Positions 29,908 to 36,036 of a stretch of 36,036 nucleotides of DNA are shown here, one piece after another; within the stretch, counting starts at the first letter, position 1; each line of letters opens with the position of its first letter. The stretch comes from a virus. The notes under the pieces were generated by a model, which had not been told where the DNA came from, did not search any database, and saw only the letters and a list, made by a program, of their open reading frames with translations. The DNA is taken from positions 1-36,036 of the IMG/VR virus record IMGVR_UViG_3300037502_003221; one strand, 5' to 3'. Position numbers and translations under genes: made by a program.

Positions 29908-31140
29908 ATGGCAGTTGATTATCAAGCTTTATTAGACATGCTTAAGCCTAAAGAAGAAGAGCCTATGATGAGCCAAGTGTCTCCTGAGCAAACAACTCAG
30001 CCACAAGCTCCTGCTCAAGAGCCAATGGTTCCAGTTGAAATGCCAAAACAACAAACAGTTCAGCCACAACAAGCAATGGTGCAAGATCCCGCTACGGAAC
30101 TACAGCGCACGCCTGGGGAACTAGCTTCACCACTTTCCGCACAGGAGCAACTCCTAGAGCAATACAAAAGATTGGTGGGACGAGAGGAAACAGACCAAAA
30201 AAGAATGGAAGAAGCTAGGCGTTCTGACAGAATGCTAAAAGTTGGCGGGGCTCTTGGAGATGCTTTAGCTACGTATCTTAACGCACAAGGACAAATGAAC
30301 GTAAAAGCTCCTGGAGTGCAAGTTCAGCAAGGAGCTGGGCTTGGGAAGGTGGCTGATATGTTTGCGACAGTTCCAGAAATTGCAAGTGATATTGCAGATA
30401 AAAGAAAACTACTATTAGAACAATATAAACAACTTGCATCTGAAGAAGAAAACAAGCTCGATAGAGCTTTGAAAGAAAGACAAGTTGCTGCCTACGAAGC
30501 TCAGACAAAAGCACAATCTAGAAAAGCTGAACTTGAGGCAAGAAAAGATGTAAAAAAAGAAGAAGAAAAACTTACAGTTGGGGAAGAAACTTTAGATAGA
30601 GAATTTGCTAAAAAACTTAATAATTGGTCAACTCAAGGCAAGGCTGATTATGAGGAAAACTCAAAAATCCTTAAAGACGCCATAACTAAACTTGACAAAG
30701 GCACAGTATCTACGGGATTTACACAAGGAATTGCAGCCAAAATTCCTGGAATAAGAACAGAAACAAGAGAACTTGAGACGAGAGTTAGAAAAGCTCTTAA
30801 TGGCATGTTAAGAGCAACTCTTGGCGCACAGTTTACGCAAGAAGAAGGCGAAAGAATATTTCAGCAAACCTTTGATCCAGCAGCTTCTCCAGATGAAAAC
30901 GTTAAGAATATGCAAACAGAGCTTCAAAAGCTAGAAAAGCAAAAGAAGCTTATTGAAGATCAAGGTAGCTTTTTTAAGAAAAATAAAACTCTTCGTGGAT
31001 ACGAATTACCACAAACCCTCGAAGAACCAACACAAAATCAAACTCAACTTAGTCCAAAAGATCAGCAGGCTTTAGATTGGGCAAACAAAAATTCAAATGA
31101 TCCAAGAGCCGCTGCTATTAAGAAAAGATTAGGCATGTAA
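29908..31140 (+). CDS. Putative internal virion protein
   Basis: 410 residues, SD TAGGA. A Pro/Gln/Met-rich first 80 residues ('MMSQVSPEQTTQPQAPAQEPM') is followed by long charged coiled coils (about 160-250; 'LLLEQYKQLASEEENKLDRALKERQVAAYEAQTKAQSRK'). A more globular end contains 'GIAAKIPGIRTETRELETRVRKALNGMLRATLGAQFTQEEGERIFQQTFDP'. It lies between two ejection proteins and has the same composition. No enzyme motif seen. Confidence 0.6.
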   Translation: MAVDYQALLDMLKPKEEEPMMSQVSPEQTTQPQAPAQEPMVPVEMPKQQTVQPQQAMVQDPATELQRTPGELASPLSAQEQLLEQYKRLVGREETDQKRMEEARRSDRMLKVGGALGDALATYLNAQGQMNVKAPGVQVQQGAGLGKVADMFATVPEIASDIADKRKLLLEQYKQLASEEENKLDRALKERQVAAYEAQTKAQSRKAELEARKDVKKEEEKLTVGEETLDREFAKKLNNWSTQGKADYEENSKILKDAITKLDKGTVSTGFTQGIAAKIPGIRTETRELETRVRKALNGMLRATLGAQFTQEEGERIFQQTFDPAASPDENVKNMQTELQKLEKQKKLIEDQGSFFKKNKTLRGYELPQTLEEPTQNQTQLSPKDQQALDWANKNSNDPRAAAIKKRLGM

Positions 31141-31142
31141 TT

Positions 31143-33182
31143 ATGGAAGATAATTTTGATCCAGACAAATACTTGGCAGAAACTCCAGAATTGACGGCGG
31201 CTCAGCCTGAAGAGTTTGACCCAGACCAGTACTTGTCCGAGCCACCTGCCGAACAAGTGCCAGCTTCAGATATAGTAAAAGAACAGCTAAAAGCTAAAAC
31301 AGCTGCAACAACCGCTGGATTAGGGGCAGAGGCTCTTCGTAGAGGCGTTTCTGGAGCTGCAGAATATGGTCTTGAAAAACTAGGAAAACTTACTCCAGAG
31401 CAAATGCAACGAATTACGGTAGATCCAGAATCATACAAAAAAGCAAGATCTTTTGAAGAGTTGATGGGGGAATTTCAAGATCTAGGACAACAAACAAGAC
31501 AAGCTGGTTTTGAAGCTAGACGTAGGGGGGTTGAAAGTTTAAAAGGACTTCCGGCGATTAGCGGCACTGATATCATTCCAGAGCTGGGCAATATTTCAAA
31601 AGGTCCAACTATGCAGCTTTCTCCAGAAGAGTTGCCTAAGATGAAGGTACGCCCATCTAAATCTGCGTCAGAACTGGAAAGTTTGCTTAAACAAAAAAGA
31701 AGCCTAGAAACTGAACTTCAAAAAATACAGGAATCGGGAATTGAATCTTTTGAAATAGATAAGCAAGCTAATGAGTTGTCTAAAAAATTAGAAAATGTTA
31801 ACTCTAAAATTTCTACCTCTATTCCTAGCGCTATTCAAGCTCCATTTGAACAAACTCCGCCTACACTAAAAGACTTTGAAAAGGCTACTAATATTCCAGC
31901 AGAGCTGTTGCAGGCACGACCAGAGCTGGCTGATAAGAAAATACAAAAAGAACTGGCTTCTGCATTAAAAAAAGAAATAGACTTTTTGAAAACAGGAACT
32001 ATTGAACCGCAAAATTTAGCAAGTTATATAAAAAATTTACAAGAAAAGACAAGCTATTTAGCGGCTCCTAGCGAAGCAGATAAGTTCAAGCAAGAAATTG
32101 CAAGAAATGTTTCAGACTATCTAAAAAATCTAGAAGGTGCTGAAGGTTATGCAAAAGGGCAAGAGCTGTCTAAAAAAGCTATTGAACTTGAAAAGGGATT
32201 TAAAGAATTTGGCTTAGGTTTAGATTCTGAAGGAAATATTAAAGTATCAAACCCTACTAAAGTAGAGAATTTGTATAAAAAAGGCAACCAAAAAGAAATT
32301 GATAGGCTAAATAAATATATTGAACAGGCTCAACAACTTCAAGTTGACTTAAATGTTCCTATGCAAAGTGAATTAATACCGCCTTCGATTGACAAATTTC
32401 AAACAGAACTTCCACTAGCTTCGATCAGAAAAACTGTATCCGAAGCAAAAGATTTGCCTTTAGTGTCTACAGCAAAAAGAGCAGTGGGTAGTTTAGTTGG
32501 CGGAACAGTGGGGGGAATTCCAGGAGCTATTGCTGGGTACACCGGAGCCGGATTACTTCCAACTGGAACTAAAATACAAGAAGCTGCAGCTATTGCAAAA
32601 GGCTCTGACGCTTTTAAAACTGCCGCCAAAGCAAGTAAGCTTCTAGGTCCAGCCGCAGCAGTATTAGCAGCAGGAGCTGCTTTTCAAGGCGCAGAAGCCG
32701 CAGGTCTTGAAGGAGCTGAGAAGCTAGGAGTTACAGCAGGAGAAGTCATAAATCCTATCCCATTTACCGACGTTACAGGAGCTTATATAGCTGGAAAGAA
32801 AGAGATTGGAAAGGGCATTGTTCCAGCAGCAAAGGCAGCTGGAGAAGCATTTGTAAAGCCTGCCAAGGAGTTTATAGAACAGCCAACAAATATTGATTTT
32901 TCTTCTGAGGCTCTTAGAAGAATGGAGCGTGGAGAAGTTGTTCCAAAATCTGCTGTTTATAAAGGAAATCTTAAAACTTCCAATCCAGAGGATATTATAA
33001 CGGTTACACAAGCTCTGCAAAATAGCCAGGATAAAACTTCACAGGAATATGCTAGAGTTCTAAGCAAGCTATCCACAGCTTCTGATAGAGAGAAAGAGTC
33101 TATTCTTTTTGGACTCAACCAGCAACCTGCTTTCAGAGAGTTAGTTAGAAAAGTTAAAGGCGAACAAAATACAGAAGAGTAA
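31143..33182 (+). CDS. Putative ejection protein with membrane-active Gly/Ala region
   Basis: 679 residues, two bases after the previous stop, weak SD. The first 45 residues hold two copies of an acidic motif, 'FDPDKYLAE' and 'FDPDQYLSE', found at the N termini of other phage internal proteins as I recall them. Coiled coil occupies about 175-235 ('ELESLLKQKRSLETELQKIQE'). Residues about 440-545 are Gly/Ala-rich and hydrophobic ('SLVGGTVGGIPGAIAGYTGAGLLPTG', 'LLGPAAAVLAAGAAFQGAEAAG'), like colicin or injection-protein membrane segments. The C terminus is charged. This is the last structural gene of the late strand. Confidence 0.6.
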   Translation: MEDNFDPDKYLAETPELTAAQPEEFDPDQYLSEPPAEQVPASDIVKEQLKAKTAATTAGLGAEALRRGVSGAAEYGLEKLGKLTPEQMQRITVDPESYKKARSFEELMGEFQDLGQQTRQAGFEARRRGVESLKGLPAISGTDIIPELGNISKGPTMQLSPEELPKMKVRPSKSASELESLLKQKRSLETELQKIQESGIESFEIDKQANELSKKLENVNSKISTSIPSAIQAPFEQTPPTLKDFEKATNIPAELLQARPELADKKIQKELASALKKEIDFLKTGTIEPQNLASYIKNLQEKTSYLAAPSEADKFKQEIARNVSDYLKNLEGAEGYAKGQELSKKAIELEKGFKEFGLGLDSEGNIKVSNPTKVENLYKKGNQKEIDRLNKYIEQAQQLQVDLNVPMQSELIPPSIDKFQTELPLASIRKTVSEAKDLPLVSTAKRAVGSLVGGTVGGIPGAIAGYTGAGLLPTGTKIQEAAAIAKGSDAFKTAAKASKLLGPAAAVLAAGAAFQGAEAAGLEGAEKLGVTAGEVINPIPFTDVTGAYIAGKKEIGKGIVPAAKAAGEAFVKPAKEFIEQPTNIDFSSEALRRMERGEVVPKSAVYKGNLKTSNPEDIITVTQALQNSQDKTSQEYARVLSKLSTASDREKESILFGLNQQPAFRELVRKVKGEQNTEE

Positions 33183-33200
33183 GCACCCTTAGCTTGTAGT
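33182..33200 (+). promoter_or_regulatory. Degenerate late promoter motif
   Basis: AAGCACCCTTAGCTTGTAG aligns to the consensus with CACCCTTA, TT and AG kept. It sits in the only gap (33183-33219) between the ejection cassette and the small membrane protein, 20 bases before the ATG at 33220. Confidence 0.4.
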
Positions 33201-33219
33201 ATTAATTACGGGGAAAGTT

Positions 33220-33489
33220 ATGTCAGACCAACTTAAAAAAATAGAAGAAAAACTAGATAAAGTTGAAGAGAAAATTTCCAGCATTGACGTAACCCTTGCC
33301 AAGCAAGCTAAAGACCTAGAACACCATATCTACAGGACGGATCTTGCAGAATCAAATATTGAACTTTTAAGAGCAGAAATGCAGCCAGTTAAAAAGCACG
33401 TAGCTTTAATGGATGCTAGTTTAAAAGTCGTTGGAGCTATCTCTTCTGCGGCTATGTTTATTTTAGGCGTAGCTAAGTTATTCTTCTAA
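33220..33489 (+). CDS. Small coiled-coil protein with C-terminal membrane segment (holin-like)
   Basis: 89 residues, SD GGGGAAAG. Residues 5-65 are a charged heptad-rich helix ('LKKIEEKLDKVEEKISSIDVTLAKQAKDLEHHIYRTDLAE'). Residues about 69-88 are one hydrophobic segment (VVGAISSAAMFILGVAKLFF) ending at the C terminus. The layout is that of XhlA-like and related phage lysis-cassette proteins, which sit on the inner membrane and help holins. No endolysin is visible in this window, so the lysis role is tentative. Its stop TAA overlaps the stop of the convergent minus-strand gene. Confidence 0.6.
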   Translation: MSDQLKKIEEKLDKVEEKISSIDVTLAKQAKDLEHHIYRTDLAESNIELLRAEMQPVKKHVALMDASLKVVGAISSAAMFILGVAKLFF

Positions 33490-34037
33490 CTGCCAACAAT
33501 CCAATGCCTAGTATTCGCCTTGTACTTAGGAATATCGCCCTGTTCCAATAAAGCCTTATCCAGAAATCTAATTCTATACTGTGGATATAACATTAAATAC
33601 CCATCTTTGGTTTGAATGGCGTGTAACTGTTTCCAATGAGTTGGGTGCCTTGAATATCCCTCGCCAACAAAATCTATTGTAAATAGGTAAATACCTAATT
33701 TTGCTTGTATCATGTTGGGACGAACTTCACATTCAGCATACCTGATAGTTTCCATGCAAAATACATCAATATCATCACTTATACAGTCCCACATTTGAGC
33801 ATCAGCAAGCTCTAATTTGCCATTAAAAGCGTCTTCTCGAAATGTGATAGCGTGTGCAGGTAATCCTGTAAAAAGCGCACCTGTGTCCAATAAGACGCTA
33901 AATTGAAGGGCTTGGTTTGATCTAGAGCGGACAGATATTAAGTGTCCTCCAGTTTTGCCTTCTTTACTAGAATCGCAGTCAAAAAGAAAATAATCCCAGA
34001 CATACACCCTAATTGGAGGTAAATTTGCGTTATTCAT
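33486..34037 (-). CDS. Conserved phage protein of unknown function
   Basis: 183 residues; ATG overlaps the upstream gene's stop (ATGA at 34037-34034). The text 'VWDYFLFDCDSSKEGKTGGHLISVRSRSNQALQFSVLLDTGALFTGLPAHAIT' is one I recognise from uncharacterised proteins of many phages (YFLFDC-SSK, GGHLISVRS, VLLDTG, LP-HA). It is followed by 'LQLWDC'-like 'AQMWDCISDDIDV' and a 'GIYLFTIDFVGEG' strand. No membrane segment, no known catalytic motif; the LLDTG string recalls retropepsin-like aspartic proteases (DTG), but one match is not enough. Last gene of the minus-strand operon. Confidence 0.65.
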   Translation of the reverse strand: MNNANLPPIRVYVWDYFLFDCDSSKEGKTGGHLISVRSRSNQALQFSVLLDTGALFTGLPAHAITFREDAFNGKLELADAQMWDCISDDIDVFCMETIRYAECEVRPNMIQAKLGIYLFTIDFVGEGYSRHPTHWKQLHAIQTKDGYLMLYPQYRIRFLDKALLEQGDIPKYKANTRHWIVGS

Positions 34038-34294
34038 TTGCTAAACCTATGGTTATGTAAGTCTCTGCAGTATTCGGAGCAGTACACTACTGCCCTTCCC
34101 TTTTTAGTCTCATATATAAAATGTTCAGTTCCAATGTAGCTTTTGCAAAAAAATAGCTGTCCAGTTTCTTTATTATTAATGGTAACTTTGAAAGGTTTTT
34201 CAATTTTAATAGTACAACGCTCACAATAGAGCCTATCATCAGAGGAAGCGTATACTTTTTGATTGGCAAGCTTTCCTTCTAAGTTATAGCTCAT
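34034..34294 (-). CDS. Cys/His-rich zinc-binding protein (TRASH/MYM-like)
   Basis: 86 residues, overlapping both neighbours by four bases (ATGA). Cys24-x2-Cys27, a lone Cys50, then Cys72-x3-Cys76-x3-His80-x-His82. The C-terminal 'VVYCSEYCRDLHNHRF' has the 'yCs-eCr--h' shape of TRASH/MYM-type treble clefs, which bind zinc or other metals. Sitting directly after the cytochrome gene, it might act as a metal-dependent regulator or adaptor; that is inference. No signal peptide, so it should stay in the cytoplasm. Confidence 0.5.
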   Translation of the reverse strand: MSYNLEGKLANQKVYASSDDRLYCERCTIKIEKPFKVTINNKETGQLFFCKSYIGTEHFIYETKKGRAVVYCSEYCRDLHNHRFSK

Positions 34295-34626
34295 TTCTTT
34301 TCCTTTTTTTTGAAACTGCTTATGTATAAGAATAGATTACGCAGCTGTAACTCAGACAACGGTATTCGTGGCATTACTCTTGTTTTTCTTTTAGGTTTAT
34401 AGCCTGTTGGATACTGTCTTTTTTGAGTTTTTAGCGTAATAAGTTCTAAACTAGATCCTGCAATGTCTGGACCTATGGCTCCAGGTTTTGTGGGATTTGT
34501 GTTGTGACAGGAGGTACACCTAGAAGTATAAATAGCTTTTCCCTCGGTGTTGGCTTTAGATAGCGTAGATACTAGAAGTCCAAGTATTAGTATGTTAGCT
34601 ATTCTCAGGTTCCCAAGCATTATCAT
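34291..34626 (-). CDS. Exported monohaem c-type cytochrome
   Basis: 111 residues. The first 25 form a signal peptide: Arg8, hydrophobic ANILILGLLVST (10-21) and a probable cut after SKA (residue 25). The mature part shows class I cytochrome c: 'GKAIYTSRC37TSC40H41NTN' with the CXXCH haem site, then 'GAIGPDIAGSS', a basic loop and 'RVM85PRIPLSELQLRNLFLYISSF', where Met85-Pro is the expected distal ligand and the last helix packs on the haem. All key residues are present, so it should be functional after haem attachment in the periplasm by the host. The start overlaps the previous gene by 32 bases; Met3 is an alternative. The stop overlaps the next ATG. Such a gene is rare in phages and suggests manipulation of host electron transport. 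Confidence 0.85.
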   Translation of the reverse strand: MIMLGNLRIANILILGLLVSTLSKANTEGKAIYTSRCTSCHNTNPTKPGAIGPDIAGSSLELITLKTQKRQYPTGYKPKRKTRVMPRIPLSELQLRNLFLYISSFKKKEKK

Positions 34627-34786
34627 ACGTATTTAGAGCCTCTAGTTTTGAAATGGGAGGAAGCATCCCAGCCTCTTCCAGTTCTAATAGTATATCAGAA
34701 ACTTCTTCTATTGAAAATACATAATCTTGTGGGAGTTTGCTATTAATCAAGTTCCCAAGAAGTTCTATAGCTTGGCTTCTTTTCAT
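34595..34786 (-). CDS. Small phage protein with LEEAGMLPP motif
   Basis: 63 residues; ATG immediately follows the clpX stop (TAAATG). Mostly helical ('SQAIELLGNLINSKL', 'IEEVSDILLELEEAGMLPPIS'), ending 'DNAWEPENS'. The LEEAGMLPP followed by a W-EPE end is a recurring pattern in short phage proteins of unknown role. It overlaps the cytochrome start by 32 bases. Confidence 0.55.
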   Translation of the reverse strand: MKRSQAIELLGNLINSKLPQDYVFSIEEVSDILLELEEAGMLPPISKLEALNTYDNAWEPENS

Positions 34787-35713
34787 TTAATAAATCCACT
34801 TAGGCTTCCCGCTTATCACAACAGAACTGTCAAGAATAAACTGCTTCGGTTTTATAGCTAAGCTTGGGGCTTCAAATTGAGCGTTTAAAAGAGCCTCATC
34901 CAGTACGCTATGTAGTCCTCTAGCTCCAAGACCCTTCTCAATTGCCTTTTGTGCAATAATGTTAATCGCGCTGTCTTCTACCACAAGCTCGATCTTTTCG
35001 CTCAAAAACCACTCTTTAAATGAGTTTAGAATGGAGCCTTTAGAATCTTTAAGTATCTTTCTATAATCGTCAAATTTAAGCTCTTGTAGCTGTGTAATTA
35101 CAGGGAATCTGCCGAGAAACTCTGGAATCATTCCAAAGTCTGTGAGATGTTGAATTGACGTAGATTCTAAACCAACAAAAGCTCCGGAACAAATAAACAT
35201 GATATCTTTTGTGTTCATTTTTCTATCATACTCACCATTTTGTGAATACTTAGAAATGTATGGTACGTCGCTTCCTTCTAGAAGTTTCAAAAGAGACTGC
35301 TGAACTCCTAGTCCATTTACATCAGGACCGGAATTTCCAGAGTCTTTTTTACGAAGTTTATCGATTTCGTCAATATAGATAATTGACTTACTGGCTTTCT
35401 TTTCATCTCCCTCACAAATGCCTATGAGGTCGGTAATAAGCTCTTCTACGCTTCTACCTTGATATCCAGACGAGGTGAATTGAGTAGCGTCGCTTGTTAA
35501 AAAGTTTACCCCAAGTATTTTAGCTAGGATTGATACTAGGTAAGTTTTTCCACATCCCGTAGGTCCAATGAGCAACACGTTTGTTTTTTTAATATTAAAC
35601 CCAGCCATTCTTTTAAAATGGTTATATGCCGCTACAGACATAGCTCGCTTAGTTTTTTCATGACCAATAACGTACAGGTCAAGCTCAGCCTTTATGACTT
35701 CTGGAGTTTTCAT
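34787..35713 (-). CDS. clpX: ClpX-like AAA+ unfoldase lacking ClpP-docking loop and zinc domain
   Basis: 308 residues; E. coli ClpX has 424. It begins at the AAA+ module ('TPEVIKAELDLYVIGHEKTKRAMSVAAYNHFKR'), so the N-terminal zinc-binding domain is absent. Kept: Walker A GPTGCGKT (50-57), Walker B IIYIDEID (111-118), sensor 1 ICSGAF, Arg finger GR202 in 'IPEFLGRFPV', and sensor 2 GARG (263-266). Changed: pore loop 1 is GYQG (83-86) instead of GYVG, and the RKH loop is not recognisable ('ISKYSQNGEYDRK'). Between GLES (181) and GMIPEF (194) only nine residues remain where ClpX carries the long IGF loop that docks ClpP. It should hydrolyse ATP and unfold or remodel proteins without delivering them to ClpP. 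ATGA overlap with the upstream gene. Confidence 0.85.
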   Translation of the reverse strand: MKTPEVIKAELDLYVIGHEKTKRAMSVAAYNHFKRMAGFNIKKTNVLLIGPTGCGKTYLVSILAKILGVNFLTSDATQFTSSGYQGRSVEELITDLIGICEGDEKKASKSIIYIDEIDKLRKKDSGNSGPDVNGLGVQQSLLKLLEGSDVPYISKYSQNGEYDRKMNTKDIMFICSGAFVGLESTSIQHLTDFGMIPEFLGRFPVITQLQELKFDDYRKILKDSKGSILNSFKEWFLSEKIELVVEDSAINIIAQKAIEKGLGARGLHSVLDEALLNAQFEAPSLAIKPKQFILDSSVVISGKPKWIY

Positions 35714-35901
35714 GCGTTATCTGGAATTACTTTGTTGTCGTTTATATCAAAAAATTCTAATGTCATAGACCCATCATCTAGCAGCTCTATCGAATAGGAA
35801 TCTACAATGTCCGGATCTTTGAATAGATGCTTAATGTCATTAAAGTCCAGGTAATGTTCGCCCGTTTGCTCATCAATTTTAATCTGAATACTCTTTGACA
35901 T
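35710..35901 (-). CDS. Small acidic protein upstream of clpX-like gene
   Basis: 63 residues, overlapping the clpX-like ATG as ATGA and itself overlapping the upstream stop by one base (TAATG). Text 'IKIDEQTGEHYLDFNDIKHLFKDPDIVDSYSIELLDDGSMTLEFFD' reads as a small alpha/beta domain. Unrecognised. Tight coupling to the unfoldase would suit an adaptor or substrate, but that is only a guess from position. Confidence 0.55.
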   Translation of the reverse strand: MSKSIQIKIDEQTGEHYLDFNDIKHLFKDPDIVDSYSIELLDDGSMTLEFFDINDNKVIPDNA

Positions 35902-36036
35902 TATTCCTCGCTTTCGGTAATTAGATCTTCGATAATAGTATTAGATGAATCGTCGTCTTGCAAGTAAACATACTGTAAGTCTTCAAAAGAATCTAGCTGA
36001 AGTCCCCTGCAAGAGTTATTCTGAATGTCGTATCGT
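35901..36036 (-). CDS. C-terminal part of an acidic protein, cut by window edge
   Basis: The frame is open from 36035 to the TAA at 35903-35901, giving the last 44 residues: '...NNSCRGLQLDSFEDLQYVYL', then an acidic tail 'DDDSSNTIIEDLITESEE'. The stop overlaps the next ATG (TAATG), so it belongs to the same operon. Too little is visible for a name. Confidence 0.5.
   Translation of the reverse strand, partial: RYDIQNNSCRGLQLDSFEDLQYVYLQDDDSSNTIIEDLITESEE

Noticed and set aside
33486-34037. Retropepsin-like aspartic protease because of LLDTG
   Set aside because: Only one short motif; the rest resembles a widespread uncharacterised phage protein.

Overview
The window looks like the late (virion) half of a tailed-phage genome. 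It holds a major capsid protein, a very large set of tail-fibre genes, a T7 gp11/gp12-like adaptor and nozzle, and Gln/Ala-rich ejection (internal virion) proteins. The last two groups point to podovirus morphology. Genes are packed, start with Shine-Dalgarno sites and mostly overlap or abut. I cannot name the host. Regular SD use, sigma70-like promoters and an exported c-type cytochrome would fit a Gram-negative respiring bacterium, but that is inference.

Layout, plus strand. (1) 3-992: 3' part of the capsid gene, then a strong terminator. (2) 1266-19953: about 19 kb of fibre, collar, fibre-chaperone and small fibre-accessory genes, interrupted by an AT-rich HNH homing-endonuclease gene (8696-9409). 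This includes two coiled-coil fibres, each followed by a paralogous small partner protein. (3) 20070-26353: small acidic protein, head-tail adaptor, very long nozzle protein, small tail protein. (4) 26750-33182: ejection-protein cassette with a small GNAT-like protein. (5) 33220-33489: small holin-like membrane protein. Most modules are headed by a near-identical motif, TAACACCCTTATATTACAG (four strong copies, two degenerate), probably the promoter of a phage-specific RNA polymerase.

Layout, minus strand. A tight operon runs in from the right edge (36036 to 33486): a partial acidic protein, a small protein, a stripped-down ClpX-like AAA+ unfoldase, a small protein, an exported monohaem cytochrome c, a Cys/His-rich zinc protein and a conserved phage protein. 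It meets the late genes tail to tail, with overlapping stop codons.

Two intergenic regions also carry minus-strand non-coding RNA candidates with sigma70-like promoters, each placed back to back with a late promoter. One is a sRNA of about 75 nt with anti-Shine-Dalgarno C-rich segments and its own terminator (1070-1145). The other is a structured RNA of about 285 nt that I do not recognise (26372-26656).

The most unusual items are the phage cytochrome c, the neighbouring ClpX that lacks the ClpP-docking loop, the two divergent ncRNAs, and a gene downstream of the HNH insertion with no canonical start where its fold seems to begin. All identifications come from reading the sequence and recalling families; no search was run.
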